The notes under the pieces: model-generated
Told to the model about the DNA's origin: nothing
Database searches by the model: none
The model's input: only the letters and a program-made list of their open reading frames with translations
Assembly (NCBI RefSeq): GCF_024582815.1
Contig: NZ_CP102099.1
Coordinates: 3,720,001 to 3,784,000 of the forward strand
DNA from: Acinetobacter colistiniresistens
Lineage (GTDB): Bacteria > Pseudomonadota > Gammaproteobacteria > Pseudomonadales > Moraxellaceae
Length of the DNA: 64,000 nucleotides
Direction: 5' to 3'
Program-made: the position numbers and the translations under genes
Shown: piece after piece, positions 10,474-19,914 of the stretch
Numbering within the stretch: the stretch's first letter is position 1
Layout: every line of letters begins with the position of its first letter

Positions 10474-11478
10474 TTAAACCGTCGCCTGATTTGGACGATA
10501 ATCAATCACATGATGACGCCAATGTTCTTTCAACTGCGGTGTAAACTCCAAATTATTTTCATCATAGACCTTGCCATCGACTTCACGCGCAATTAATCCC
10601 GCAATACTGGTCATCATGTCATAACCCGTAACCGCTTTGCTATTTGGCAGCGCAAGGAAAAATGCTAGACCTTGGACTTGTTCGCCAGATAAGCTTTCCA
10701 AATCAAAACCTGCTGGACCATTATCCGTCATACGCAGCACAGAGAACATCAAGGCACTTGGCTCATCAGTGTTTTCATAACGATGGAAACACGACATTTC
10801 ACCGAAACGTAGACCGTATTTTAACAATACCTTGAGTGCTTTATCGCCTGATAAGGCACGGCGTGGATTCGGATAAACATTCAAGGCGATAATCTGTTCT
10901 GCGGTGGCTAAAGCACTTTCATCATCATAACGCTGCTGTTCATGTAAATGTACATCCAGAATATTACTTTCACCATCAAACTCTTCTATTGCGACGGTTT
11001 CAATATTTGGATTTAAACTAAGCTCAGCTTCCGCTTTGCTGTCCTCTGCTTTCTCTGTAGCTTCTACATTTTCAGAGACCACTGTTGTTTCTGCTTCAAC
11101 TGCTACTGTCTCATCTTTTTGTGCCGCTTCAAGCTCTGCAACAGCTTCAACAACCTGTTCTACTTTAGCAGTTTGTTCTGTTTCGGCTGTTTTTGTTTCA
11201 GCACCAGTTGTGTCAACGGCTTGCTCAGTTACAGGCTCCGATGCAATTGCTTCAGTATTTAAACTTGGTTCAACACGCTCAGTTGTGGTCATCACTTCTT
11301 TTTGTAAAAGCTGGTCACGTACATGACGTGGAATCACAGGTTGCTGACTTTCAGGATTAATATGTAAATCTGCATCTAATGATGGCTCAACTGGTTTTGG
11401 TTTTCTTAAAATCATGATTAAACCAACGAGCATAATCGCAACGGCAGCAACAATGCCTATTATTGTATTCATTTCCAT
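10474..11478 (-). CDS. zipA: Cell division protein ZipA
   Basis: Anchors FtsZ at the inner membrane during septum formation. An N-terminal membrane helix (NTIIGIVAAVAIMLVGLIMIL) is followed by a Pro/Glu/Thr-rich acidic linker of about 150 residues and a C-terminal FtsZ-binding domain (RFGEMSCFHRYE ... FFLALPNSKAVTGYDMM). I choose ATG 11478 because CGGAG lies seven bases upstream and because it begins one base after the smc stop (11480), typical of translational coupling. A TTG at 11493 inside smc would be longer by five residues. The IS256 copy begins just after the gene. Confidence 0.94.
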   Translation of the reverse strand: MEMNTIIGIVAAVAIMLVGLIMILRKPKPVEPSLDADLHINPESQQPVIPRHVRDQLLQKEVMTTTERVEPSLNTEAIASEPVTEQAVDTTGAETKTAETEQTAKVEQVVEAVAELEAAQKDETVAVEAETTVVSENVEATEKAEDSKAEAELSLNPNIETVAIEEFDGESNILDVHLHEQQRYDDESALATAEQIIALNVYPNPRRALSGDKALKVLLKYGLRFGEMSCFHRYENTDEPSALMFSVLRMTDNGPAGFDLESLSGEQVQGLAFFLALPNSKAVTGYDMMTSIAGLIAREVDGKVYDENNLEFTPQLKEHWRHHVIDYRPNQATV

Positions 11479-11479
11479 A

Positions 11480-14400
11480 CTAAGACTCCGCAACTAACCC
11501 GTATTCTTTTGCCTGTTCTAAATCGACAGTCACTAATTTTGATGTGCCTGGCTCTGGCATGGTGACTCCAAGTAAATCAGTTGCCATGGTCATCGCCAAT
11601 TTATTATGTGTAATGTAAATGAATTGCACTTGTTCAGAAAGCTCTTTTACCAAATTACAATACCGTTGTACATTGGCATCATCAAGTGGCGCATCAACTT
11701 CATCCAGTACACAAAAGGGTGCAGGGTTCAATCTAAAAATCGCAAACACCAAAGCCAAAGCTGTTAGGGTCTTTTCACCGCCTGAAAGCAAGGCCAAGGA
11801 GCTGTTACGCTTGCCGGGTGGACGCGCCATCAGTTTCACCCCAGACTGCCAATCATCTTCAAGGCTTAAAGTCGCTTCACCACCACCAAATACCTTTGGA
11901 AACAACAGTTGCAGTTCTTGATTGACCTGATCAAAGGTGGTCATAAACAACTTACGGGTTTCTTGATCAATACTTTTCATCGCGTCTTTAAGCTGATCAA
12001 CGGTATTTTGTAGATCCTGCATCTGGTGACTCAGCTCATCAAAACGCTGTGACACTTCTTCATATTCTTGTGAAGCTGCCAAATTCACTGCACCAATTTT
12101 TTCAAATTGCTGCTGCGCTTTTTCCAGTTTCTGCTGATGATCTTTCATTTCAATCGACACATCAGATAAAGCGTCTGTATTCAGTTCTTTCAACTGCTCC
12201 AGATAATGCTCACGATCTGATTTCGCTGCCTGCCAAGCCAACCGCTTTTGTTCTAACTGCTCGCGCACCTGCTCATCTTTTTGCTGTGCTTGATGGCGTT
12301 GTTCCGTCAGTTGCTGCTGCTTCTCTTGCACTTGATTCAGTTCAAGCTGCCATTCATTCCAGGTTTTTTGCAGCTTTTCGGTTTGCTGAAATTGCTGTTG
12401 GAATTGTGACTCTAAATTCGGCAGCTCAAGTTGAATCGGATCAACAAACTTCTTGGCCTGCTCGATTTGTTCGATGATTTGACGATATTGTGTTTTTAGG
12501 AACGAGATATCTTTCTCTAACAACTCAATTTGCTGATTGGCTTGTGAAGTTTGGCGACGCAAAGTTTCACGTTGCTGCTGTTGTTGAGTCAGCTGCTGTT
12601 GTTGCTCATCCAACTGCTCATTCAAGTTTTCTACCTGAAATTGCAAAGTCTTATAATTTGGCAACACGGCTTCTAATTTCAGTGCAAGCGCATGCAGATC
12701 AATCTCCAGATCATCACGCTGCATGGCATCTTCTTCAAGCTGTAGATCAAGCTGTTTCAGTTGATCTGCCAGTTGCTGTTGCTGCAATACAAAGGCTTGT
12801 GCCGTACTTTGCAGCTTGGCAATTTGTACATCCAGCTGTTGCAGTTCTTTTTGCTTTTGCTTCAGGTTTTGTTGTTGCTGCTGCAAGCGCTGTTGCTGCT
12901 GTTGCAAAGCCTGCTGCTGTTGCGAAAACTGATGTTCCAGATCAAGCAACTGCGGTTGTTTCTGTGCGAGTTGCTGTTCAATTTCCTCTAAACGGACTTG
13001 ATGACTGAGCATGCCCTGCGCAGTTTGGCTGTCTTCATCGTAATGCAAAGCAATTACCCAGTCCGCCCCGACATGATAACCATCCAGCGTTAAAATGGAT
13101 TGTGCGTGCTGGAGATCCGCTTGGTATCGCAAAGCTGTGGCTAAATCTTCTGCAACGGCGACATTGGACCATAAAGAAGATTGTGGTGCTTCGATCCATT
13201 CACTTAAATAACCATTAAATCCACCCCAGCCCTCCTTTATCAAAGGAGGGGAACTCCTCCCTTTATCAAAGGGATGAGGAACGGTTGTAGTTCCGCAAGA
13301 GGGATTCTTTAACTGTCTCGCCACACCTTGCTGAAATGACTGCTCACCATCCAGTAAATGCGCTTGTAACCACTTGGCTAAAAACTTCTCAATAATGCTT
13401 GCATGCGCTTTAGCTTGAGCGCTCAAACGTAGGCTTTGCATCAATCGAACTGCATCTTGATTCTGCTTCGGACTTTGCTTGGCAACGAGCTGATTCAAGT
13501 TCTTTTGTTCAGCCAATAAAACCTGAATCTCGGTTTTCAGGCTTTGCAGATCCGTTTTGTTCGTCTGTTGTTGATCTTGCTGTGTCTGGACATTCTGCTG
13601 TAATTGCTCAATTGCAGTTTCTAATGCAATGATTTCCTGTTGCAGTTGTTGCTGCAATTGTTCTAGCTGCGCTTGCTCATCATCCTGAACCTGAGCACGA
13701 ATCTGAGTGGTTTGCGTTTGCAAGGTCTGCTTTTGCTGCTCAATCCGCAGCACATTCTTACCCAACTGCTCAATTTGCGCGGCCATCTGCAACTTTTTTT
13801 GTTGTTGCTGATCGACTTGGATTTTCAGTTGTTCAAATTGCTGCTGTGCTTGCTTATGTTGTGCTTGAACATCGCTAAAATTGTGCTCAGCCGTTTGTGT
13901 CTGCTGCTCTAAGGCAAGCAAAGTTTCATTTTGCTCATCAAATTGGGTACTTAGAGTTTCAACCTGCAATTCGGAGAGTTGCAAACGCTCTTTGGTTTGT
14001 ACTTTCTGCTGCTCAAGTTGCTGCAAACTGGTACTGTTTTGTTGGAATAAACTCTGTTTTTGTTCCAAAGTCATTTTTAATTCAGACAGTTTTTTCTCGG
14101 CTTGCTGCCATTCATGCTGCAAAGGTGAAGACTGCTGAATTAAGCGTTGGAATAAAGCACTGGTGGCTTCAAGATCGTGCTCAATGGTCTGTGACTCAGA
14201 ACGAACCAACTTAAAGTTTTCACCCAGTGCCGTCATTTCCACCGTATATTCTTGTTGTAGCTTTTGACTTTGATTGGCTTGAAACGAAAGGATTTCGATT
14301 TTTAAAGTACGGATCTGTCCTTCTAGGGTCTTATATTGAATTGCAGCTTCTGCCTGACGTTTTAAACTTCTGAGCTGAGATTTGAGTTCAGCCGCAATAT

Positions 14401-14986
14401 CATCTAAACGTGCCAGATTTTGTTCAGTATGCTCTAAATGCTGTAAGGTTTCACGACGACGTGCCTGATAACGCGATACACCGGCCGCTTCTTCAATAAA
14501 CACACGCATTTCTTCGGGCTTGGCATCGACCAAACGGTTAATCATGCCCTGTTCAATCACCGCATAAGAACGTGGTCCTAAACCCGTCCCCAAGAAAATA
14601 TCGGTAATATCACGACGGCGGCAACGGGTGCCATTCAGGAAATATTCAGATTTACCTTCACGTGTGACCTGACGACGAACCGCAAGCTCGCTATAAGCAT
14701 TATAAGCGCCACCGAGTTTACCATAGGTATTGTCAAAACGAAGTTCAACACTGGCAACCCCGACAGGTTTGCGCTTGGCGGTGCCTGTAAAAATGACATC
14801 CTGCATACTGCCACCACGCAACTGACGTGCGTTGGACTCGCCCATCACCCAGCGAATCGCATCAATGACATTCGATTTACCACAACCGTTCGGCCCAACC
14901 ACCGCAGTACGGTTGGCCTTAAAATGTAATGTTGTACTATCGGCGAAAGATTTAAAGCCTGAAAGTTTTAAACTGCTTAAACGCAT
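11480..14986 (-). CDS. smc: Chromosome segregation ATPase SMC with palindromic-repeat insert
   Basis: Condensin ATPase that compacts and separates chromosomes. 1168 residues. Walker A GPNGCGKSNVIDAIRW near the N-terminus, two very Gln-rich coiled-coil arms, a hinge around residues 520-680, and C-terminal LLSGGEKTLTALAL plus Walker B FCVLDEVDAPLDD. About 29 residues at 561-589 (NPSCGTTTVPHPFDKG and SSPPLIKEGWGG) are encoded by an inserted palindromic DNA element that keeps the frame. The flanks resume a normal hinge sequence (FNGYLSEWIEAP). ATG 14986 has AGGG upstream; gntR ends 10 bases before it. No scpA/scpB nearby. Confidence 0.97.
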   Translation of the reverse strand: MRLSSLKLSGFKSFADSTTLHFKANRTAVVGPNGCGKSNVIDAIRWVMGESNARQLRGGSMQDVIFTGTAKRKPVGVASVELRFDNTYGKLGGAYNAYSELAVRRQVTREGKSEYFLNGTRCRRRDITDIFLGTGLGPRSYAVIEQGMINRLVDAKPEEMRVFIEEAAGVSRYQARRRETLQHLEHTEQNLARLDDIAAELKSQLRSLKRQAEAAIQYKTLEGQIRTLKIEILSFQANQSQKLQQEYTVEMTALGENFKLVRSESQTIEHDLEATSALFQRLIQQSSPLQHEWQQAEKKLSELKMTLEQKQSLFQQNSTSLQQLEQQKVQTKERLQLSELQVETLSTQFDEQNETLLALEQQTQTAEHNFSDVQAQHKQAQQQFEQLKIQVDQQQQKKLQMAAQIEQLGKNVLRIEQQKQTLQTQTTQIRAQVQDDEQAQLEQLQQQLQQEIIALETAIEQLQQNVQTQQDQQQTNKTDLQSLKTEIQVLLAEQKNLNQLVAKQSPKQNQDAVRLMQSLRLSAQAKAHASIIEKFLAKWLQAHLLDGEQSFQQGVARQLKNPSCGTTTVPHPFDKGRSSPPLIKEGWGGFNGYLSEWIEAPQSSLWSNVAVAEDLATALRYQADLQHAQSILTLDGYHVGADWVIALHYDEDSQTAQGMLSHQVRLEEIEQQLAQKQPQLLDLEHQFSQQQQALQQQQQRLQQQQQNLKQKQKELQQLDVQIAKLQSTAQAFVLQQQQLADQLKQLDLQLEEDAMQRDDLEIDLHALALKLEAVLPNYKTLQFQVENLNEQLDEQQQQLTQQQQQRETLRRQTSQANQQIELLEKDISFLKTQYRQIIEQIEQAKKFVDPIQLELPNLESQFQQQFQQTEKLQKTWNEWQLELNQVQEKQQQLTEQRHQAQQKDEQVREQLEQKRLAWQAAKSDREHYLEQLKELNTDALSDVSIEMKDHQQKLEKAQQQFEKIGAVNLAASQEYEEVSQRFDELSHQMQDLQNTVDQLKDAMKSIDQETRKLFMTTFDQVNQELQLLFPKVFGGGEATLSLEDDWQSGVKLMARPPGKRNSSLALLSGGEKTLTALALVFAIFRLNPAPFCVLDEVDAPLDDANVQRYCNLVKELSEQVQFIYITHNKLAMTMATDLLGVTMPEPGTSKLVTVDLEQAKEYGLVAES
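13222..13306. repeat. Palindromic repeat element inserted in frame inside smc
   Basis: Two adjacent palindromes: CCCTCCTTT-ATC-AAAGGAGGG (13230-13250, perfect 9-bp arms) and TCCCTTT-ATC-AAAGGGA (13258-13274), followed by GGGATGAGGA...TTCCGCAAGAGGG. This structure is typical of small mobile palindromic elements found between bacterial genes. Here it lies within a reading frame and encodes SSPPLIKEGWGG on the smc strand. The part GGGATGAGGA...TCCGCAAG.GGG also resembles a stretch in the repeat at 1591-1618. Confidence 0.85.
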
Positions 14987-14996
14987 ACTGCCCTAA

Positions 14997-15692
14997 CTAG
15001 CGGCGTGAGCGTCTAGCCCAAGCCAATTCAATCTGTTTCATACGTGTCAGAGATTCCAACACAAGGTTGCGCAAGTGTCGACAAAAATCTTCCATAAATA
15101 AAGCAGCTTGTTGTGATTTTCGGATCAAAATAGCATCAATCACCAACTTAAACAGCGTAAACGATTCTTGTAGCTCTCGACGGGAAGTATTCAGAGTCAA
15201 AAAATAGCTACGGCGTAAGGAAGGGAGTAGCTCCTTATAAAATTTCATCAGATAAGGATTCGCTACCATCTCATGCTGTTCTGCTAAATATTGAAAGATC
15301 GCATCGTAAAATTTTTCAATATCACCTGCACGGACAAACTCAACCAGTTGATCCAATAAAGTTTGTAGTTGTTCTGCTTCATTAACCCGCCACGTTTCAC
15401 TGATACGTTGCACAATGTGTCCAAGTACCATCACATTGGTATCAAATAAAGCTTTGACCTGCTGAGCTGACATTTCAGAGACAATGGCACCACGACGTGG
15501 AAAAATTTCAATTAAATAAGTACGTTCCAGTAATAGCAATGCCTCACGAACCGAGCCACGGCTGACATCTAACTCTTTCGCAATGCGCAACTCCTGAATG
15601 CGTTCGCCTTCAACCAGCTCACCACTAATAATTTGTTCACTAATATATTTTGCAATCTGTTCAGAAAGACTATCAGCCTCTTCGAGATTCAT
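14997..15692 (-). CDS. GntR-family transcriptional regulator, FCD type
   Basis: Winged-helix N-terminus (LRIAKELDVSRGSVREALLLLE, the recognition-helix region) and an all-helical FCD-like effector domain after it. About 231 residues from ATG 15692, which has GAGGGG upstream; a GTG at 15719 would add nine residues. It is the first gene of the run gntR-smc-zipA(-ligA), 10 bases ahead of smc, so it may be co-transcribed with cell-cycle genes. The ligand is unknown. Confidence 0.9.
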   Translation of the reverse strand: MNLEEADSLSEQIAKYISEQIISGELVEGERIQELRIAKELDVSRGSVREALLLLERTYLIEIFPRRGAIVSEMSAQQVKALFDTNVMVLGHIVQRISETWRVNEAEQLQTLLDQLVEFVRAGDIEKFYDAIFQYLAEQHEMVANPYLMKFYKELLPSLRRSYFLTLNTSRRELQESFTLFKLVIDAILIRKSQQAALFMEDFCRHLRNLVLESLTRMKQIELAWARRSRR

Positions 15693-16030
15693 GAGCCCCT
15701 CGCTATCTTTGTTATACACATTGACCCAATGTTAATTGCGCTTTTTTGTTTTAACTGATCTGAGGGTATAAATTCTATATCATTGTCTGACAATTTTATT
15801 GCTTTTTAAGCCAATCAACCTAAAAATCTCACTCACATTCTCAATATGGACTAAAAAGCCAGTTTTTCTATAATTAATATCAGCTAGTTAAGCTTTACTG
15901 TTTGAATTCACCATATATCTGAAAATATGTTCTTTCATCACATTTTTATTGATACACATCACAAAAATAATATTTTCATTAATTAAATCGCATTTAAATT
16001 CTCCTACTGAATCATTCAGTCCATCTATAG
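15693..16030. other. Divergent intergenic region with a 15-base palindrome
   Basis: 338 AT-rich bases between gntR and the divergent gene at 16031. The only clear structure is the palindrome ACTGAAT-C-ATTCAGT at 16006-16020, eleven bases before the start codon at 16031. It could be a repressor site (GntR dimers bind such inverted repeats) or a translational hairpin. Confidence 0.5.
16006..16020. promoter_or_regulatory. Perfect palindrome, candidate operator
   Basis: ACTGAATCATTCAGT: perfect 7-base arms around one C, just upstream of the gene at 16031 and in the same gap as the gntR promoter. Candidate binding site, not proven. Confidence 0.45.
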
Positions 16031-17008
16031 ATGAGTCATAACATGGGTATTCATCAAGCTGTCAATATTGCAATTTTTGGGTTAAGCCTCAGAACCTTGA
16101 ATGAGTTAAAGCAGCAGGTTCAAACGGCTGTGCCTGATCATATCCAAATCAACTGGAGCAATATTGCTGAACCACAACTTGATATCCTTATGATCAATCA
16201 AGTGTTTTTTGATTCACCCAATATCAAGAGCCTGCTCCAGAACAATAAGATCAATGTACTCAAAATTGCCAATGATGAAAATAAAAACAGCGCCATTGAA
16301 AATGACACTTTATTTTTACCACTCAATCATCTGCATCCTCTACATCACTGGCTCAGCTTCCATCTAAACGAACGTTTGAATCAGGGCCTAGAAAATATTG
16401 AAATTGAGTCAGCCCCAAGCTTTCATCGCAAGCAAATTAAAGAGGTCTTACAAGAAATCCAGAATCCTAAAAATGGTAAGATTCAATTGTTTGATAACCA
16501 AGGCTTAGTTGCGATTGCCGACCCACGCAATCAATGGCTATGGCAACACCCTGAATTCCACTCATTTCAAACGGATCCAAGCCTAAACTATACCTACGCC
16601 ACGCAAAATGATCTGCATTGGACCCTAGATACGCCACAACAAGATTTACAACAGTGGCTCTGGCATTTACTCTGGACATCAATGGATTTTGAAGGCTTAT
16701 GTCCCGCCTCTGCCTCCAGTTTTTATCTGCAATTCTGGCCTCAACCGAAGCATAAAGCAGATCGCCAAGATATCCTGCGGATGTCTGCCTGCTTTGCCCA
16801 AGGTGCACAAATCAGTACGGTTGCGCAGCAACTTAAGCTACCTGAACAAAAAGTCAGACACTTTGTCGCTGCATGTTTAGGGGCAAATTGTGGAACACTG
16901 ATTAAAGATCAACAGGCAAAATATCAACCTAAAGCATCACAAAGCGAGCCAGAACAACATTTTATGAAAAAGTTGTTTGGCCGACTACGTCATCGTTTAG
17001 GCTTTTAA
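16031..17008 (+). CDS. Unknown protein paired with a small GTPase
   Basis: 325 residues, no signal peptide or membrane helix, and no family I can name. The N-terminal 90 residues alternate strands and helices (VNIAIFGLSLRTLNELKQQV ... LDILMINQVFFDSP), like a receiver-type or Rossmann-like domain without visible catalytic residues. The C-terminal third contains a helix-turn-helix-like stretch (ISTVAQQLKLPEQKVRHFVA) and a basic tail (KKLFGRLRHRLGF). The GTPase gene follows after 14 bases with its own AGGA site, so they form an operon; it may be the regulator or effector of that GTPase. Conserved Acinetobacter protein is my best description. Confidence 0.8.
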   Translation: MSHNMGIHQAVNIAIFGLSLRTLNELKQQVQTAVPDHIQINWSNIAEPQLDILMINQVFFDSPNIKSLLQNNKINVLKIANDENKNSAIENDTLFLPLNHLHPLHHWLSFHLNERLNQGLENIEIESAPSFHRKQIKEVLQEIQNPKNGKIQLFDNQGLVAIADPRNQWLWQHPEFHSFQTDPSLNYTYATQNDLHWTLDTPQQDLQQWLWHLLWTSMDFEGLCPASASSFYLQFWPQPKHKADRQDILRMSACFAQGAQISTVAQQLKLPEQKVRHFVAACLGANCGTLIKDQQAKYQPKASQSEPEQHFMKKLFGRLRHRLGF

Positions 17009-17022
17009 TCAAGGACACACAT

Positions 17023-17565
17023 ATGATTCTACATCAATATAAAATTGTCTTTGGTGGCACTATGGGTTCAGGGAAATCCACAGCGATCAAAGCCCTATCT
17101 GAAATTGAAGTCCTCAGTACCGAAGCACTGAATACCGATACCGGATCGCATGACAAGTTACTGACCACTGTTGGGATTGATTATGGCGAATTGACTTTGG
17201 AGGATGGTGTCAAGGTTGGCCTCTATGGCACGCCAGGGCAAGATCGCTTTGATTTCATTTGGGCTGTAATCTGTAAAGGTGCGATCGGCACCATTGTGAT
17301 GATTGACCATGCTGCCGAAAATCCGTTGCTGGATTTAGAGCAATATATTCAGGCATTTCAGCCCTTTGGTCACAATATTGTGATTGCAATTACCCATATA
17401 GATCGTATGCCAGAACGCACCCTATCCATCTATCGCGAGTGGTTGGCCAGCAAAGAGCTCAATTACCCACTGTTCTTTATTGATGCACGTCAGCAAGATG
17501 ATGTACTTCTTCTGGTCGAAACCTTGGTTGCTACCATTGAAGTACATTATGGACTCACCAGTTAA
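17023..17565 (+). CDS. Small Ras-like GTPase (COG2229/MglA-like)
   Basis: 180-residue GTP-binding protein. P-loop GGTMGSGKST at 11-20, switch I TTVGIDYG, switch II LYGTPGQDRF (the DxxG Asp is replaced by G-T-P-G-Q), and a late ITHIDRM in place of NKxD. This matches the bacterial COG2229 group related to MglA, which controls polarity and pilus-driven motility in some bacteria. Target here unknown; in Acinetobacter a link to twitching or surface motility is only a guess. Second gene of an operon with 16031-17008. Confidence 0.88.
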   Translation: MILHQYKIVFGGTMGSGKSTAIKALSEIEVLSTEALNTDTGSHDKLLTTVGIDYGELTLEDGVKVGLYGTPGQDRFDFIWAVICKGAIGTIVMIDHAAENPLLDLEQYIQAFQPFGHNIVIAITHIDRMPERTLSIYREWLASKELNYPLFFIDARQQDDVLLLVETLVATIEVHYGLTS

Positions 17566-17571
17566 AAGAGC

Positions 17572-18372
17572 TTAGAACAAGCCTTTATAAATAAAATAGC
17601 TGCCCACCACCACCAATAGACCTGCAAAACATTTTTTTAGCATGGCGGGTGAGAGACGATGGGCTACTTTGGCGCCAAATTTTGCGGTGATAAAACTCAT
17701 CACACTGATACCCAGAAAAGCATAAATATGCACATAACCAATCGTGTTCGGTACCTCAATTTGTTCTTTGGCACCAAACCACATAAAACCGATTGCTCCC
17801 GCAACTGCGATGGGTAAACCACAGGCTGCGGAGGTCGCCACTGCCTTTTGCATCACGACGCCATGTCGATTGAGATAAGGTACGGTGAGGCTACCCCCAC
17901 CAATGCCAAAAATCGCGGATGCCACCCCAATACCGCCACCCGCGGCAAGTTGTAACGCTGCTGAAGGGAGATGACGATTGGGATCAACCACTGCACTCGC
18001 CCCTCTAAACATCTTATAAGCCATCCAAACCGCAAATACCCCAATCACTAACTGTAAATGCTGTCCTGACATTAAGTCCGCTACCCCCGCACCCAGAAAT
18101 GAACCCAGCACCAATCCTGGTGCCAAATTACGAAACACAGGCCACAACACCGCCCCTTTTTTATGATGTGCCATCACCGAACTAATCGAGGTCACAATAA
18201 TGGTTGCCAATGATGTCCCAACTGCAATATGCATGATGACATTCGGTTCATAATGCATTTGAGTGAAGACAATATATAAAATCGGCACAATAATTAGGCC
18301 ACCGCCCACACCAAATAGCCCCGCAGCAAATCCAGCAATTGCGCCAATCAGCAAATATATGATTAACTCCAT
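17572..18372 (-). CDS. TauE/SafE-family (DUF81) membrane permease
   Basis: About 266 residues with eight hydrophobic segments and the two repeated glycine-rich motifs GLFGVGGGLIIVPIL and AIFGIGGGSLTVPYL that define the family. Family members export sulfite, sulfoacetate or other organic anions; the substrate here is not visible. ATG at 18372 is preferred over GTG at 18378. The start lies only 6 bases from the divergent birA start, so each promoter must overlap the other gene. Converges with the GTPase gene at its 3' end (6-base gap). Confidence 0.9.
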   Translation of the reverse strand: MELIIYLLIGAIAGFAAGLFGVGGGLIIVPILYIVFTQMHYEPNVIMHIAVGTSLATIIVTSISSVMAHHKKGAVLWPVFRNLAPGLVLGSFLGAGVADLMSGQHLQLVIGVFAVWMAYKMFRGASAVVDPNRHLPSAALQLAAGGGIGVASAIFGIGGGSLTVPYLNRHGVVMQKAVATSAACGLPIAVAGAIGFMWFGAKEQIEVPNTIGYVHIYAFLGISVMSFITAKFGAKVAHRLSPAMLKKCFAGLLVVVGSYFIYKGLF

Positions 18373-18378
18373 AAACAC

Positions 18379-19155
18379 ATGACCACTCTACTTGTAAAAA
18401 TGATGGATGATTTCGCAACCCGCCAGCTGCAGCAATTATTGAACGCAAAAAATCAATCTCCAGAAGTGGTACTGCTTAAAACAACCACAACATCGACCAA
18501 TGATGATATGCGTGAAATTGCGCAAAAAGGGATAACCACAGGATTGGTCTGTAGTGCACAGCAAACGCAAGGTCGTGGTCAGCACCAACGACAATGGGCC
18601 TCTCCTGAAGGCAACATTTATTTAAGCACACTGATTCAAACCAATACAGCACTGGATGGTCGCTTAGCGCTTGAAGTTGCGTTAAATATCTTACAGATGC
18701 CAAGCTTGCATGGCTTGAGCTTGCAGGTCAAATGGCCCAATGATTTATATAGCTCTCAGGGAAAATGGGGCGGAATCTTGGTAGAACCACTTTCACCCAA
18801 TCAAGCCATTGTGGGGGTAGGAATGAATTTAAATACGCCACCTGTAGCAAATGCAGACCAACCGATCACTTCTTTAGCCATGCTCGGTCTCGCCCATGCA
18901 GATCGTTTAACCTTGATTGCGGAACTCTACACCGCCATTCAACAGGCAGCGCAGTGGTTTGAGCATGGCAGCTATAATCTCGCTGAACGCTTTAACCATC
19001 ATGCGATTTGGCTCAATCAACAGGTCGAATTTGAACATGCTAAAGGGAAAGTTCAGGGAGTCTTTCAAGGGATTTCCAATGACGGTGCGGTATTGATCAA
19101 AAACGATCAGCTTCAGCAATTCTATCAAGGCCGTTTGCGCCTCGCATCGATTTGA
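18379..19155 (+). CDS. birA: Biotin-[acetyl-CoA-carboxylase] ligase BirA, mono-functional
   Basis: Attaches biotin to the carboxyl-carrier protein of acetyl-CoA carboxylase. Motifs: STND, GRGQHQRQW (biotinyl-AMP loop), KWPNDLY and KWGGILVE, then a short C-terminal SH3-like domain. 258 residues or slightly fewer: ATGs at 18379, 18400 and 18403 are all possible and none has a ribosome site. There is no N-terminal DNA-binding domain as in E. coli BirA, so it is unlikely to repress the bio genes. coaX follows after 15 bases. Confidence 0.95.
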   Translation: MTTLLVKMMDDFATRQLQQLLNAKNQSPEVVLLKTTTTSTNDDMREIAQKGITTGLVCSAQQTQGRGQHQRQWASPEGNIYLSTLIQTNTALDGRLALEVALNILQMPSLHGLSLQVKWPNDLYSSQGKWGGILVEPLSPNQAIVGVGMNLNTPPVANADQPITSLAMLGLAHADRLTLIAELYTAIQQAAQWFEHGSYNLAERFNHHAIWLNQQVEFEHAKGKVQGVFQGISNDGAVLIKNDQLQQFYQGRLRLASI

Positions 19156-19170
19156 GGAAATGGTGATTCT

Positions 19171-19914
19171 ATGAAAAGTTTATGGCTGGATATTGGTAAT
19201 ACCCGCTTAAAATACTGGATTACGGCACATGATCAAGTGATTGAACATGCAGCCGAACTTCACCTGCAATCCCCCGCCGATTTATTACTGGGTTTGATTC
19301 AGCACTTTCGTCATCAAAACTTAAGTCGTGTCGGGATTTCGTCCGTTTTGGATTCGGAAAATAATCAACGTATTCACATGATTCTCGACATTTTGGATAT
19401 TCCGATTATTTTTGCCAAAGTGCATGCCGAATATGCGGGTTTACATTGTGGCTATGATGTCCCAAGCCAGCTCGGGATTGACCGCTGGTTGCAAGTCTTG
19501 GCCATGGCAAAGCCAGATCAAAACTTTTGTGTGATTGGCTGTGGTACAGCATTAACGATTGATCTGGTCGAAGGATTGCAGCATTTAGGTGGTTATATCC
19601 TGCCAAATCTGTATTTACAAAGAGACTCGCTAATTCAAAATACCAAAGGCATCAAGATTCCAGACTCGGCTTTTGATAATTTAAAACCTGGCCACAATAC
19701 TGTAGATGCGGTACATCACGGTATCTTGCTTGGCTTGATCAGTACGATTGATCAAATTATGCAACAGTCTCCTAAAACGCTGATTCTGACTGGTGGTGAT
19801 GCTGCTTTATTTGCCAAGTTCCTCAGCCATTATCAGCCTCAAGTTGAATCCGACTTATTGCTCAAAGGCTTACGTCATTATGTTCAACTAAATTCTGCTT
19901 TCAACAAAGTTTGA
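19171..19914 (+). CDS. coaX: Type III pantothenate kinase CoaX
   Basis: First step of CoA synthesis from pantothenate. It has 247 residues. The ASKHA phosphate motif [10 protein letters not shown] is at residues 6-15, followed by [18 protein letters not shown] and [13 protein letters not shown], all typical of CoaX. ATG 19171 is preceded by GAGG. Operon with birA, the usual arrangement in gamma-proteobacteria that use CoaX. The last 31 bases overlap the convergent hydrolase gene. Confidence 0.96.
   Translation: MKSLWLDIGNTRLKYWITAHDQVIEHAAELHLQSPADLLLGLIQHFRHQNLSRVGISSVLDSENNQRIHMILDILDIPIIFAKVHAEYAGLHCGYDVPSQLGIDRWLQVLAMAKPDQNFCVIGCGTALTIDLVEGLQHLGGYILPNLYLQRDSLIQNTKGIKIPDSAFDNLKPGHNTVDAVHHGILLGLISTIDQIMQQSPKTLILTGGDAALFAKFLSHYQPQVESDLLLKGLRHYVQLNSAFNKV

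Noticed and set aside
12490..14214. Several long plus-strand reading frames opposite smc
   Set aside because: They are shadows of the Gln-rich (CAG/CAA) coiled-coil coding sequence; no ribosome sites and low-complexity products.
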